Positions 1 to 8,492 are shown, numbered from the stretch's first letter. The stretch: DNA of 64,000 nucleotides from UMGS1519 sp050951095 (GCA_050951095.1 JBMNIQ010000006.1:168265-232264); one strand, 5' to 3'. The notes: generated by a model not told the origin, from the sequence alone. Numbers and translations are program-made.

Positions 1-212
1 TCGTAGACGATCTTGTCCTGCGGGCAGTCCATCTCCGCATGCAGCGCCAAAATGGTTTCAACGGCGCCGAGGCTGGATCCCACATGACCGCCGTTCTTCG
101 AGGTAGTTTCGATAATCTGGTCGCGGATCTCCTGCGCGACAATCTTCAACTCGTCGTTATTCAGAGCTTTGAGATCGTGCGGGGATGAGATCATGTCAAT
201 GATACGTTCCAT
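1..212 (-). CDS. dxs: 1-deoxy-D-xylulose-5-phosphate synthase, N-terminal part only
   Basis: Only the first ~70 codons are in the window; the gene runs off the left edge. The start at 212 lies 12 bases after the xseB stop, so it is the last visible gene of the operon. The translation contains the TSKNGGHVGSSLGAVE block, which matches the thiamine-diphosphate enzyme N-terminus of Dxs (usually S-K-T/N-G-G-H-x-x-S-S/N-L-G-x-V-E), followed by ALHAEMDCPQDKIVYD. By family, it condenses pyruvate and glyceraldehyde-3-phosphate in the first step of the non-mevalonate isoprenoid pathway. The assignment rests on the N-terminal motif only. A transketolase N-terminal subunit is the main alternative, but the xseB-dxs order favours Dxs. 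Confidence 0.88.
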   Translation of the reverse strand, partial: MERIIDMISSPHDLKALNNDELKIVAQEIRDQIIETTSKNGGHVGSSLGAVETILALHAEMDCPQDKIVY

Positions 213-224
213 TGCCCTGACCCC

Positions 225-446
225 CTACTCCTCGGCGTTTTCGCTATCTTCTTCGTTACGTTGCAAGATATCGGATTCTATCAGCTCGGATGCTTTCATG
301 CCAAGCCCGACGGCTTCCTCGTACAGCGAAAGTGCATCCTCCAGCGGAAGGGAGTCGTCGGAAACGGATTCGACAATCTGCTTCAGCCGCTCGTTCACTG
401 CCTCCATATCGGGGAGCGTACGAGGTTCGTCGGGATTATTCGGCAT
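225..446 (-). CDS. xseB: Exodeoxyribonuclease VII small subunit
   Basis: A 73-residue acidic protein with the XseB pattern: a helix containing ERLKQIVESVSDD, then LPLEDALSLYEEAVGLGMKASELI, matching the conserved L-x-L-E-x-(A/S)-L-x-x-(Y/F)-E-x-G core. It is the small subunit of exonuclease VII, which degrades single-stranded DNA. Its start overlaps the end of nusB by 11 bases, so translation is probably coupled. The large subunit xseA, often adjacent in Gram-positives, is not between nusB and xseB here and must lie elsewhere. Confidence 0.93.
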   Translation of the reverse strand: MPNNPDEPRTLPDMEAVNERLKQIVESVSDDSLPLEDALSLYEEAVGLGMKASELIESDILQRNEEDSENAEE

Positions 447-1080
447 CGGATGTCACTTCTGCATCGGCAGCGCCGTCGGCTTCGACGGGCTGCGCTTCAG
501 AACCGTCGACAGCCGGCGCTTCCGCTGCGGCAGCGGGCTGCGCCTCGGCAGCAGCGGGCTGGGCACCGGCATCGACGGCGTCTTCAGAATCCGTCGCATT
601 CTCAGGCGCCTTGTCCTGAGCGCCATCCGCAGTCTCCTGAACGGTCTCCTGGGTGTTCTGCGCCTGCTCCAGTTCCGTGGCGATGCTTCCCAGCACGCCG
701 TTCACGAACTTCGGAGATTCGTCTTCGCCGCCGAAATCCTTAGCCAGATCAACCGCCTCGTTGATCGCAACGGAGATGGGGACCTCGTCCACGTACATCA
801 TCTCGTAGCAGGCCAGGCGCAGGATGGCGCGATCGACGGAGGGCATGCGGTCCATGGACCAGTTCTCCGAATTCGCCTTGATATGCGCGTCCAACTCCGG
901 AAGATGCTCCGCCGTACCCCGTACCAGGAAATCGGCGTACTCCGAAGGCTTCGCCTCGTCGATGAATGCATCGCCGCGTTCCAACAGCGCTATCGGCGAT
1001 TCATCCAGGATATCGCTTTGATAGAGGACCTGGATAGCCTGCCGACGTGAGAGCGTGCGCTCGTGTCGCTTCGTTGCCAT
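436..1080 (-). CDS. nusB: Transcription antitermination factor NusB with long acidic tail
   Basis: The start at 1080 (MATKRHERTLSRRQ) is preceded by a GGAAGAGGAAG ribosome site. Residues ~1-140 form the all-helical NusB fold, with the arginine-rich RNA-binding N-terminus (RRQAIQVLYQSDI) and the closing motif SVAINEAVDLAKDFGGEDESPKFVNGVLGSI. NusB binds boxA RNA together with S10 in rRNA antitermination. The protein is 214 residues rather than the usual ~140. The extra ~70 residues are an Ala/Glu/Asp/Gln-rich, probably disordered tail. It lies between the Asp23 gene and xseB in one operon, and S10 is encoded about 9 kb away in this same window. Confidence 0.95.
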   Translation of the reverse strand: MATKRHERTLSRRQAIQVLYQSDILDESPIALLERGDAFIDEAKPSEYADFLVRGTAEHLPELDAHIKANSENWSMDRMPSVDRAILRLACYEMMYVDEVPISVAINEAVDLAKDFGGEDESPKFVNGVLGSIATELEQAQNTQETVQETADGAQDKAPENATDSEDAVDAGAQPAAAEAQPAAAAEAPAVDGSEAQPVEADGAADAEVTSDAE

Positions 1081-1105
1081 GTATGTGCTTCCTCTTCCGC
1101 TTTCG

Positions 1106-1453
1106 TTAATCCGCAAAGCGGATGGAGTCGATGTAAATGTCTACGCGGGCCACTTCCATGCCCAGCTGAACCGTGATGGCGTCAGCAACGGCATTGCGCA
1201 CCTCGTCGGCAATGTCCGGCAGCGGCTTGCCATAGCGCACGTTCAGATGCAGCGTGATCTCAAGCTGGTTCTTATCGTTCGTATGGACTTCGATGCCCTG
1301 ATCCGTTCCGGCATTGCGGAAGACCTGATGGATGAGGTTGGCAGACGGGGTTCCGATGCTGGCAACGTCATCGATTTCCTTGACGGCCAGCGAGACGATA
1401 GTCTCTATCACGCTATGCGTGATGGCCATGCCCTCGTTGCGAACGTCGATCAT
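1106..1453 (-). CDS. Asp23/Gls24 family envelope stress protein
   Basis: A 115-residue protein of the Asp23/Gls24 family: MAITHSVIETIVSLAVKEI, then GIEVHTNDKNQLEITLHLNVRYGKPLPDIADEVRNAVADAI, and the closing MEVARVDIYIDSI. Family members are abundant, envelope-associated or cytosolic proteins of Gram-positives, linked to stress and to fatty-acid metabolism loci. Its start overlaps the accC stop (ATGA, 1450-1453), so it is translationally coupled to accC. No membrane segment is present, so any envelope contact would need a partner such as AmaP, which is not in the window. Confidence 0.93.
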   Translation of the reverse strand: MIDVRNEGMAITHSVIETIVSLAVKEIDDVASIGTPSANLIHQVFRNAGTDQGIEVHTNDKNQLEITLHLNVRYGKPLPDIADEVRNAVADAITVQLGMEVARVDIYIDSIRFAD

Positions 1454-2802
1454 AGCAAGTCTCCCATCTCGGTTTCGATGAACGCGGTAGTCACATTGCC
1501 CTCATTATAGGCTTCGTTCTCAAGCACGCGCTGATGGAACGGAATCGTTGTCTTGATACCCTCGATATCGAATTCGTCCAGTGCGCGGCGACCGCGGGCA
1601 ATGGCCTCCTCACGCGTCGAACCCCACACGATGAGCTTCGCAACCATGGAGTCGTAATACGGGGAGATGCGGGATCCCTCGTGCACGTACGTCTCCAAGC
1701 GCACACCCGGGCCGCCGGGAGTGCGGAACTTCGTGATGGTGCCCGGGCACGGACGGAAGCCATGCTCGGGATCCTCGGCGTTGATGCGGAACTCGATTGC
1801 GTGGCCGTTCGGGGAGAACGGGGCGTACTTCGCGCATTCCATGGGCTCGCCGGAGGCAATGCGCAGCTGCTCCTTGATGATGTCCACGCCCGTGATCTGC
1901 TCCGTCACCGGGTGCTCGACCTGGACGCGCGTGTTCATCTCCATGAAGTAGAACTTACCGTCCTGGTCCAGAAGGAACTCGATCGTGCCGGCATTGCGGT
2001 AGTCCACGGCACGGACCGCCTTCAGGGCGGCCACGCCCATAGCACGGCGCAGCTCGTCGTTCAGCGCCGGGCTGGGAGCCTCCTCCAGCAGCTTCTGATG
2101 GCGACGCTGGATGGAGCAGTCGCGCTCGCACAGCGCAACGCGGTTCCCGTGATCGTCTGCAAGGACCTGGATCTCGACATGACGCGGTTTCAGCACCAGC
2201 TTCTCCAGGTACACGTCGTCGTTCGCGAAAGACGCCGCAGCTTCGGCCTTCGCCGCCAGGTACTCCTTCTCCAGGTCGGCGGGGTCATGCACCTCGCGCA
2301 TGCCCTTGCCGCCACCGCCGGCGCTTGCCTTGATCAGCACGGGATAGCCCACGCGCTCGGCGAACGCGCGCGCTTCCTCGACGGTCTCGACAACGCCGTC
2401 GCTGCCGGGAACCGTGGGCACGCCGCACTTCTGCATGGTCTCGCGCGCCTGGCTCTTATTGCCCATGCTCTCGATGCATTCGGGAGAAGGACCGATGAAT
2501 ACCAGGTCGTTGTCTGCACAGGCACGGGCGAAATCCGCGTTCTCGGACAGGAATCCGTAACCCGGATGCACTGCCTGACAGCCGGTGTTCACCGCAGCGG
2601 CTATGATATTCGGCATGACCAGGTAGCTCTTATTCGCCGGAGCGGGCCCGATGCAGACGGCCTCGTCGGCGTACTGCACCGGGTACGTGTCCTTGTCCTC
2701 GGTGGAATAGACCGCGACGGTTTTCACGCCGAGCTCCTTGCAGGCGCGGATAACGCGCAGTGCCACTTCCCCGCGATTGGCGATGAGGATTTTATCGAAC
2801 AT
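1450..2802 (-). CDS. accC: Biotin carboxylase subunit
   Basis: A 450-residue full-length ATP-grasp biotin carboxylase. Visible signatures are the N-terminal ILIANRGEVALRVIRA, HPGYGFLSENADFA, the glycine-rich ATP loop KASAGGGGKGMR, EMNTRVQVEHPVTE and the C-terminal RINAEDP region. It carboxylates biotin on a carrier domain using ATP and bicarbonate. It starts inside the stop codon of the upstream carboxyltransferase-BCCP gene (overlap at 2802), so the two products are probably made in equal amounts and form one complex. With that partner the enzyme could act as a pyruvate carboxylase-like complex, as the source of carboxybiotin for acetyl-CoA carboxylase, or as both. No AccA/AccD genes are visible. 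Confidence 0.96.
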   Translation of the reverse strand: MFDKILIANRGEVALRVIRACKELGVKTVAVYSTEDKDTYPVQYADEAVCIGPAPANKSYLVMPNIIAAAVNTGCQAVHPGYGFLSENADFARACADNDLVFIGPSPECIESMGNKSQARETMQKCGVPTVPGSDGVVETVEEARAFAERVGYPVLIKASAGGGGKGMREVHDPADLEKEYLAAKAEAAASFANDDVYLEKLVLKPRHVEIQVLADDHGNRVALCERDCSIQRRHQKLLEEAPSPALNDELRRAMGVAALKAVRAVDYRNAGTIEFLLDQDGKFYFMEMNTRVQVEHPVTEQITGVDIIKEQLRIASGEPMECAKYAPFSPNGHAIEFRINAEDPEHGFRPCPGTITKFRTPGGPGVRLETYVHEGSRISPYYDSMVAKLIVWGSTREEAIARGRRALDEFDIEGIKTTIPFHQRVLENEAYNEGNVTTAFIETEMGDLL

Positions 2803-4688
2803 TATGCGTTCTCCGGTCCGATGGCGTCATTGGTGTTGTGCGGCTCGATGTAGAACAGCGGCGTGCCGAACTCCACGGGCGTGCCGTCTTCCACGCAAAC
2901 CTCGCGGACGGTGCCCATTTCCTCGGCGCCGATCTCGTTCATCAGCTTCATGGCCTCGACGATGCACAGCGTCTGGTTCGCGGCAACCTCGTCGCCGACC
3001 TTCACGAACGGATCCTCACCGGGAGCGGGCGCAGCGTAGAACGTGCCCACCATCGGGGAGGTGACCACATGCCAGCCGGCCGGATGATTGTCCTCGGCGG
3101 GGGCGGCGTCCTTCTTCGGCGCAGGCGCTGCAGTCGCGGCGGGAATGGCGGGCTGGGCGGCAGGAGCCGCACCGGCAGGGGCGAAGCCGGGCATGCGCAC
3201 GGAAATGCGGGCGCCCTCCTCTTCGACCGTGATTTCGCCTACGCCGCTTTCCTCGGCAACGCGGACCAGTTCGCGAATCTGGTTGATGTCCACGTAATCA
3301 TCCTCCTTGGTTTGGCTCGACTCCTCTTCCAGAAGGAAGTCGACATGCTCGATGGTGCGATGCTTGCTGAGGTACGTGCGGGCCTCGTTCGGGAACAGCG
3401 CGTACATCAGGACGTCTTCTTCGGTCTTCGCAAGATCGCCGATCTCTTCGGCAACCTCGTCGAACGTGGTGGTTACCAGGGAACCCGGGGCCACCGACGG
3501 GTCCAGGCGCTCGGAGTCGCCCACGACCTTGTCCAGGACCTCCTGCTTGATGGGTCCCGGCGCCTTGCCGTAATAGCCGCACAGGTAGTCCTTCATCTCC
3601 TTGGACACAACGCTCCAGCGTTTGCCCGTGAGCACGTTGAACACGGCCTGCGTGCCCACGATCTGCGACATGGGCGTGACCAGCGGCGGATAGCCGACCT
3701 CGGCGCGAACCTCGGGGATCTCCTTCATAACCTCGGGCAGGCGGTCCAGGGCATTCTGCGTCTCCAGCTGGCTGACCAGGTTCGACATCATGCCGCCGGG
3801 CACCTGGTGCGAATACACGTGCATATGCGTCAGGGAAGAAACGCCGCGCTTGTAATGGCCGCGCTTGCGCACTTCCTCCCAGTATTCGGCAATCTCGAAC
3901 AGCAGGTCCAGGTCCAGGTCCGTGTCGTAGCGACTCTCCGCCAGCGCTGCGACCATCATCTCCACGGCGGGCTGGCTGTTGCCGAACGCAAGCGGAGCGG
4001 AAGCCGTGTCCACGATGGCGGCACCGGACTCGGCCGCCTTGATGTAGTTCGCCGGAGCCATGCCGCCGACATAGTGGCAGTGGATGTGCAGCGGCACGCC
4101 AATCTCGGCATTGAAGGCCTTGACCAGGCGCTCCGTGCGATACGGAGTCAGCATGCCGGCCATGTCCTTGATGGCGATGGTATCTGCACCCAGGTCCTTC
4201 AGGGCCTGGCCGTATTCCAGATAGCTATCCAGCGTGTGCACCGGCGAGATGGTATAGGAGATCGCTCCCTCGAAATGAGCGCCGCATTCCTTGATGGCCT
4301 CCGCATTGTCCTTGACGTTGCGGATGTCGTTCAGTGCATCGAACACGCGGAATACGTCGATTCCGTTGCGATGCGCCGCCTTGATGAAGCGGTTGCAGAT
4401 CTCACGGGAATAGTGCTTGTACCCTACCAGGTTCTGTCCACGGGACAGCATTGCCAAGCGGGTATTGGGCGTCTTCGCCTTGATTGAGCGAAGGCGCTCC
4501 CACGGGTTCTCGTCCAAAAAGCGCAGGCACGCGTCGAACGTCGCGCCGCCCCACGCCTCTATTGCCCAATAACCGACGCGGTCCATCTTCGGCAGGATGG
4601 GCAGCATATCGCCAATCTGCATGCGCGTAGCCCACAGGCTCTGCTGGCCATCGCGAATCGTCGTGTCCATCAGCTGCAACTTCGGCAT
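2802..4688 (-). CDS. Pyruvate/oxaloacetate carboxyltransferase fused to an AccB-type biotin carrier
   Basis: The start is set at 4688 because AGGAGG lies 8 bases upstream; a GTG at 4697 in the same frame lies inside that ribosome site. Residues ~1-450 are the TIM-barrel carboxyltransferase of the OadA/PycB family: TTIRDGQQSLWATRM, metal-binding HIHCHYVGGMAPANY, and the GVSSLTHMHVYSHQ and PGGMMSNL regions. After a short linker, residues ~465-505 (DINQIRELVRVAEESG...) and ~555-628 match acetyl-CoA carboxylase BCCP (AccB), with an Ala/Pro hinge, the SPMVGTFYAAPAPGEDPF thumb and the biotinylated lysine in EAMKLM. It heads the operon with accC and occupies the slot that accB holds in many Gram-positive efp-accB-accC-asp23-nusB clusters. 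The substrate is inferred. No membrane decarboxylase subunits are present, which favours pyruvate carboxylation. Confidence 0.93.
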   Translation of the reverse strand: MPKLQLMDTTIRDGQQSLWATRMQIGDMLPILPKMDRVGYWAIEAWGGATFDACLRFLDENPWERLRSIKAKTPNTRLAMLSRGQNLVGYKHYSREICNRFIKAAHRNGIDVFRVFDALNDIRNVKDNAEAIKECGAHFEGAISYTISPVHTLDSYLEYGQALKDLGADTIAIKDMAGMLTPYRTERLVKAFNAEIGVPLHIHCHYVGGMAPANYIKAAESGAAIVDTASAPLAFGNSQPAVEMMVAALAESRYDTDLDLDLLFEIAEYWEEVRKRGHYKRGVSSLTHMHVYSHQVPGGMMSNLVSQLETQNALDRLPEVMKEIPEVRAEVGYPPLVTPMSQIVGTQAVFNVLTGKRWSVVSKEMKDYLCGYYGKAPGPIKQEVLDKVVGDSERLDPSVAPGSLVTTTFDEVAEEIGDLAKTEEDVLMYALFPNEARTYLSKHRTIEHVDFLLEEESSQTKEDDYVDINQIRELVRVAEESGVGEITVEEEGARISVRMPGFAPAGAAPAAQPAIPAATAAPAPKKDAAPAEDNHPAGWHVVTSPMVGTFYAAPAPGEDPFVKVGDEVAANQTLCIVEAMKLMNEIGAEEMGTVREVCVEDGTPVEFGTPLFYIEPHNTNDAIGPENA

Positions 4689-4795
4689 GGTCCGCACCTC
4701 CTTTTTCCTCGGTCTAGCTTCTCTCCGGCCCCGGAGAGCCGGCTGGTCTTCCCCACCCGTTTAGACATTTTGCCCAGGGTGTGATGCGAACTCCC

Positions 4796-4801
4796 ATTAT
4801 A
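4796..4801 (-). promoter_or_regulatory. -10 box for the carboxyltransferase-accC-asp23-nusB-xseB-dxs operon
   Basis: The minus strand reads TATAAT here, about 110 bases before the operon start at 4688, in the only sizeable gap (4689-4907) upstream of it. No good -35 is seen at 17 bases. A G-rich palindrome (CCCCCGGGGG) lies just upstream. The rest of this gap contains an imperfect hairpin at 4871-4893 past the efp stop, without a T-run. Confidence 0.5.
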
Positions 4802-4907
4802 GCCATGAAACGCCCCCGGGGAGTTCACGGGTGCGTTGCAAAATCGATGAAATGCGCTCTGCTTCCGCGGCAGGCGCCCGAAGCGGACGCCTGTCGGTAA
4901 ACGGCAG

Positions 4908-5468
4908 TTACACGCGCTTGACGAAACGGCCGTCGCGAGAGTCGATCTGCACGGTCTCGCCCACGTTGATGTACATGGGGATCTGCACCACGGCGCCGGT
5001 CTCCAGCGTTGCGGGCTTCGTGCCGCCCTGAACGGTGTCGCCCTTGAAGCCGGGCTCCGTATCCACGATCTTCAGGTCAACGAACATCGGAGGCTCGATG
5101 TTGATCAGCTCGCCGCGGGCATACAGCAGCGTGCACTCGTCGTTCTCCTTCAGCCAGTTCGCCGTATCGCCCACGACATCGGCGGGAACGGAAATCTGGT
5201 TGTAGTCGGCGGTATCCATGAAGTAGAAGTCCGCACCATCGTTGTACAGGTACTGCATGGTCTTCGACTCCAGGCGGACGGGCTCCACCTTCGCGCCGGC
5301 GTTGAACGTGTTGTCGATCACGCGGCCGGAGTGGACGTCGCGCAGCTTCGTGCGGACGAAGGCGCTGCCCTTGCCGGGCTTGACATGCTGGAACTCGACG
5401 ATCGTGTACAGCTTGTTGTTGTACTCGATGCACATGCCGTTCTTAAAGTCTGCGGTAGAAATGCTCAA
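4908..5468 (-). CDS. efp: Elongation factor P
   Basis: A 186-residue, full-length EF-P. It shows the three-domain pattern: STADFKNGMCIEYNNKLYTIVEFQHVKPGKGSAFVRTKL, with the loop lysine in KPGKGS that is modified in some lineages; an OB domain; and the C-terminal GDTVQGGTKPATLETGAVVQIPMYINVGE signature ending in GRFVKRV. It relieves ribosome stalling at polyproline stretches. It lies 27 bases downstream of pepP and is probably co-transcribed with it, the usual pepP-efp pairing. No EpmA/EpmB-type modification gene is adjacent. Confidence 0.97.
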   Translation of the reverse strand: MSISTADFKNGMCIEYNNKLYTIVEFQHVKPGKGSAFVRTKLRDVHSGRVIDNTFNAGAKVEPVRLESKTMQYLYNDGADFYFMDTADYNQISVPADVVGDTANWLKENDECTLLYARGELINIEPPMFVDLKIVDTEPGFKGDTVQGGTKPATLETGAVVQIPMYINVGETVQIDSRDGRFVKRV

Positions 5469-5495
5469 CTGAATCCTCCTCTAAATTTACAAACA

Positions 5496-6650
5496 CTAAA
5501 TTATAACCATATCGTGAGAGCTCTGCGTGAGCACATGGAATCCGCATGGCTCGATAACCCCAAAATCCTCAAGACGCATGCCGAATTTCCCCGGCAGATA
5601 GATGCCCGGTTCCACCGTCACGATGTTCCCCGGCTCCAAGACGGCATCCGTGCGCGGCGAAAGCACCGGCAGCTCGTGGATATCCAGGCCCACGCCATGT
5701 CCCAGAGAATGGCCCATGGCACCGCCGAAGCCGTCTTCCTCAAGGATCTTCTCAGCCATGTCATGCGCCTCATGGGCGGACTTCCCCGCCGAAAGCCATG
5801 CCTCCACAGTCTCGTTCGCCCGTCGGATGCAAGCATAGGCGCGCCGCGTCTCCTCGTCGGGCTCCCCCGCGAACACCGTGCGCGTCATGTCCGAGCAGTA
5901 TCCGTTCTTCTTCGCGCCGAAGTCCATGACGATCGCATCGCCGGGTGCGATGACCGTATCGCCCGGCTGTGCATGCGGGCTTGCCGCATGGGCGCCCGTT
6001 GCAACGATGGTCGGGAACGACAAGCCGTCGGCGCCGAGTTCCATCATCTTCGCGTCCATGGCCAGCTGCACCTGGCGCTCCGTCATGCCGGGTTTCATGA
6101 ATCCGCAGATGTACGAGAACGTTTCGTCCGTGATCTTCTGCGCCGCCGCGCAGCGGGATATCTCCAGGTCATCCTTTACGGCACGCAACGTTGTGCCGAA
6201 ATCGCGAACGAGGCGGACCGGACTGCCCAACCCCGCTTCCTTGCATGCATCCAGAAGGGCCTGGTATTCGCGCACCGTCAGCGAATCCTCCACGGCAAGC
6301 CAGGCATCGCCCGCATGCTGTGCCCGGAATGCGGATACGGAAGCGTCCTCGGAAAGATGCGCTGCTGCCCATTCCATATGCGATTGGCGCTGATCCTCGA
6401 TGGCAACGGGGCCTTCGCCCGCCGCGTTACGGCAGGCCGTGACGTACCTGCTGTCCGTATGCAGCCACACGCCATCGGCGGTGACCAGCAGCGCATGCGC
6501 CTGCTCTTCGTCGAACACGGCATCGAATGCGGTTGCCGAGGCGATATCGGACGTATACCGCATCAGGTAAGCGGCATAGCCCCGCTGCTGCATGGCCTGC
6601 CTCAGGCGCTCCAAACGTGCTTTGCTTGCTTTCTGCTGTTCGGTTTCCAT
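5496..6650 (-). CDS. pepP: Xaa-Pro aminopeptidase (M24B family)
   Basis: 384 residues with a creatinase-like N-terminal domain and a pita-bread M24 catalytic domain. The metal ligands are visible in order: D in VMDFGAKKNGY, D in CSDMTRTVF, H in GHSLGHGVGLDIHE, E in VTVEPGIYLPG and E in MRLEDFGVI. It removes the N-terminal residue of peptides with proline at position 2 and works in cytosolic peptide turnover. It is followed closely by efp, so a link to proline-rich protein synthesis is plausible from context. The upstream 6651-6753 holds a terminator belonging to the neighbouring glycosyltransferase, so pepP probably starts its own transcript. Confidence 0.95.
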   Translation of the reverse strand: METEQQKASKARLERLRQAMQQRGYAAYLMRYTSDIASATAFDAVFDEEQAHALLVTADGVWLHTDSRYVTACRNAAGEGPVAIEDQRQSHMEWAAAHLSEDASVSAFRAQHAGDAWLAVEDSLTVREYQALLDACKEAGLGSPVRLVRDFGTTLRAVKDDLEISRCAAAQKITDETFSYICGFMKPGMTERQVQLAMDAKMMELGADGLSFPTIVATGAHAASPHAQPGDTVIAPGDAIVMDFGAKKNGYCSDMTRTVFAGEPDEETRRAYACIRRANETVEAWLSAGKSAHEAHDMAEKILEEDGFGGAMGHSLGHGVGLDIHELPVLSPRTDAVLEPGNIVTVEPGIYLPGKFGMRLEDFGVIEPCGFHVLTQSSHDMVII

Positions 6651-6704
6651 AACTTATCCGTCCTTTCCGTCCGCAGGACATGAAGGTCCCGCGGCATGCG
6701 CCCC

Positions 6705-6742
6705 GCAACAAAACAAGGGCCCGCCCATGCCGGGCGGACCCC
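6705..6742 (-). terminator. Rho-independent terminator after the GT8 gene
   Basis: On the minus strand a GC-rich hairpin (arms GGTCCGCCC and GGGCGGGCC around a short loop, 6717-6741) is followed by TTGTTTTGTTG. It lies 12 bases past the stop of the glycosyltransferase gene. Confidence 0.8.
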
Positions 6743-6753
6743 CTCGACCGTCC

Positions 6754-7854
6754 TCAGTGCACGCCGCCCATCAGGTGATAGAACCGGTATGCGTAGAAAC
6801 GGATCATGGAATGCGGCGGGGCGACGTACTTGCCCGAGCGCATGAGCACTTGGTACAGCCAAAAATGACCCACGCGCTTCAAGCGGTTGCTTTGAGAGGT
6901 CATCTCCTGCTCCAATTCCCCGCACAGGAGGTCGCGGTAGGGGCAGCGGCTGGCGTAATCCCAGAAATAGGCGCCCATATCGGCATCGCGGAACTCCCAC
7001 GGCTTATTGTCGGGACCGGCGTAATGCACGATATACGGCTTCCTGCGCGCCTGCTCGTGCTGTTCCCTCAACGACTCCGGGGCCAGCCCGATGATGGAGC
7101 CGCGACGCAGATGCTCCCAATCCATGAGCGTATTCCAGGCCATGTCCACGTAGCACACGGAATCCTTCGCCAGGTAATTCAGCACATCCTGGTCCAGCAG
7201 GTTCCATTTGCGCGATGCGGCGCATTCCAGCATCTCCGCTGTGGTATAGCGCCGGCGGAACGCGTCGAGGTTCATGAGCAGCACACCGGCCTGGAAGTAA
7301 TTGTACGGGTCGGACAGCTGCAGCACGTCGTTCAGATAGGCCTCCATGTCCGGATCGAAGCCGTTGTACATGCCAGCCGTATCTGCATCGCGCGTAGCGC
7401 CGATAAGGTTGTCGCCCAGCTCCGTGTCGAACAGGTCCGCCACGTCGCGCAGCACCACCAGATCGGAATCGAGATATACGGCCTTATCCGAATGGGGCAT
7501 GATCTGCGGGACGATGAGGCGGAAATACGTCTCCAGCCTGAAATGGCCGTAAACGCGCAGGTCCGCATACGCCCTCATGATCTGCATGGCATCGTAGAAC
7601 CGGAGAGAGAAATTCGATGCCGCCACCTGCTTCTTCAAGACGGCCTGGCTCTCCGGAACAATGTCGCTGTTCAGGACCACCACATCGTAATTGCGCGCCG
7701 GATCCGCATTCTCCTTGATGGATTCCAATACCACCGATACATACGGTACGTACTTCTCGTTGGCCGAAAGAATGACCAATACCCCGTCGTCGAATGCAGG
7801 CTCCAATGTCGGAACCTGACCGCTGACTGCGGTGAACCCCTGCTGGTCGGGCAT
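6754..7854 (-). CDS. Family 8 glycosyltransferase
   Basis: 366 residues with the GT8 pattern of LgtC/GspA-like retaining transferases: an N-terminal nucleotide-sugar fold (VLVILSANEKYVPYVSVVLESI), the metal-binding DxD in KAVYLDSDLVVL, YFQAGVLLMNLDAFR, LLDQDVLNYL and the C-terminal HYAGPDNKPW. Such enzymes add galactose or glucose from a UDP-sugar to cell-surface glycans or glycoproteins. No signal peptide is present, so it acts on the cytosolic side. It stands alone between its own terminator and the ribosomal-protein terminator at 8131, so the acceptor cannot be inferred from neighbours. Confidence 0.92.
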   Translation of the reverse strand: MPDQQGFTAVSGQVPTLEPAFDDGVLVILSANEKYVPYVSVVLESIKENADPARNYDVVVLNSDIVPESQAVLKKQVAASNFSLRFYDAMQIMRAYADLRVYGHFRLETYFRLIVPQIMPHSDKAVYLDSDLVVLRDVADLFDTELGDNLIGATRDADTAGMYNGFDPDMEAYLNDVLQLSDPYNYFQAGVLLMNLDAFRRRYTTAEMLECAASRKWNLLDQDVLNYLAKDSVCYVDMAWNTLMDWEHLRRGSIIGLAPESLREQHEQARRKPYIVHYAGPDNKPWEFRDADMGAYFWDYASRCPYRDLLCGELEQEMTSQSNRLKRVGHFWLYQVLMRSGKYVAPPHSMIRFYAYRFYHLMGGVH

Positions 7855-8130
7855 GCTTCCCCTACTTCCTCATTTGGTTGACTCAAAGAAGCATACTCTA
7901 TGAACGGCGGCGTGCTCCAGAACTACGGAAGGTCTTCATGCCCGATAGCGGAACAGGAACGCATCTTCCGTCAACCATACAATTGCGCCGCGGTAACCAT
8001 GCATCGTGGCCCGCTGCCATTCGCGCAGCGAAAGCCTCTACCGTGCGCCATGGCCCGCTGCGAATTCATGCAGCGAACGACCCTCGTCGTGGCGAGCGCC
8101 GGATGGTCCGCCCCATCCGGCACCGGACAT
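7855..8130. other. Intergenic gap between the GT8 gene and the ribosomal operon terminator
   Basis: No credible gene. The part next to 7855 should hold the GT8 promoter. A GC-rich hairpin without T-run (arms GCCGGATGG and CCATCCGGC, about 8099-8123) sits before the strong terminator at 8131. Short open frames across this gap have no ribosome sites or recognisable content. Confidence 0.6.
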
Positions 8131-8165
8131 AAAAAGAGACCCGGTCCATGGGGACCAGGCCTCTT
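8131..8165 (-). terminator. Terminator closing the str/S10 ribosomal operon after rplW
   Basis: The minus strand reads an AAGAGGCCTGGTCCCC arm, a short loop, GGACCGGGTCTC and then TTTTT. It lies 40 bases past the rplW stop. Its strength and position show that transcription of the ribosomal cluster ends here instead of continuing into rplB. Confidence 0.88.
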
Positions 8166-8204
8166 CTCATGCACACGTACCGCCGGAAAGCGGAACCTGC
8201 AGCT

Positions 8205-8492
8205 TTACGCCTGCGCGAACAGCTCGATGGTCTCGCCGGGAGCCAGCGTAACCATGGCCTTCTTCCAAGCCTTCGTATGGCCGGCATCCTGATAGCGGAC
8301 ACGCTTCGGCTTCGGCTTGACGATGGCGGTGTTCACCTTGACCACCTTGACGTCGAACAGCTCTTCGACAGCCTTGCGGATCTCGATCTTGTTGGCATTC
8401 TTGGCAACTTCGAACGTGTACACGCCGAACTCCATGCCATCGTAGGAATGCTCGGTAATAACCGGGCGGATGATGATGTCACGTGCGTCCAT
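8205..8492 (-). CDS. rplW: 50S ribosomal protein L23
   Basis: 95 residues with the L23 pattern: DIIIRPVITEHS, YTFEVAKNANKIEIRKAVEELFDVKVVKVNT and GHTKAWKKAMVTLAPGETIELF. L23 binds domain III of 23S rRNA at the peptide exit and docks trigger factor and SRP. The start codon overlaps the rplD stop at 8492. It is the last gene of the cluster; rplB, which normally follows, is absent. Confidence 0.97.
   Translation of the reverse strand: MDARDIIIRPVITEHSYDGMEFGVYTFEVAKNANKIEIRKAVEELFDVKVVKVNTAIVKPKPKRVRYQDAGHTKAWKKAMVTLAPGETIELFAQA

Noticed and set aside
1534..6683. Long plus-strand open frames opposite accC, the carboxyltransferase fusion and pepP
   Set aside because: Composition is typical of antisense to high-GC codons (His/Arg/Leu/Val-rich), and each lies fully within an identified gene on the other strand.
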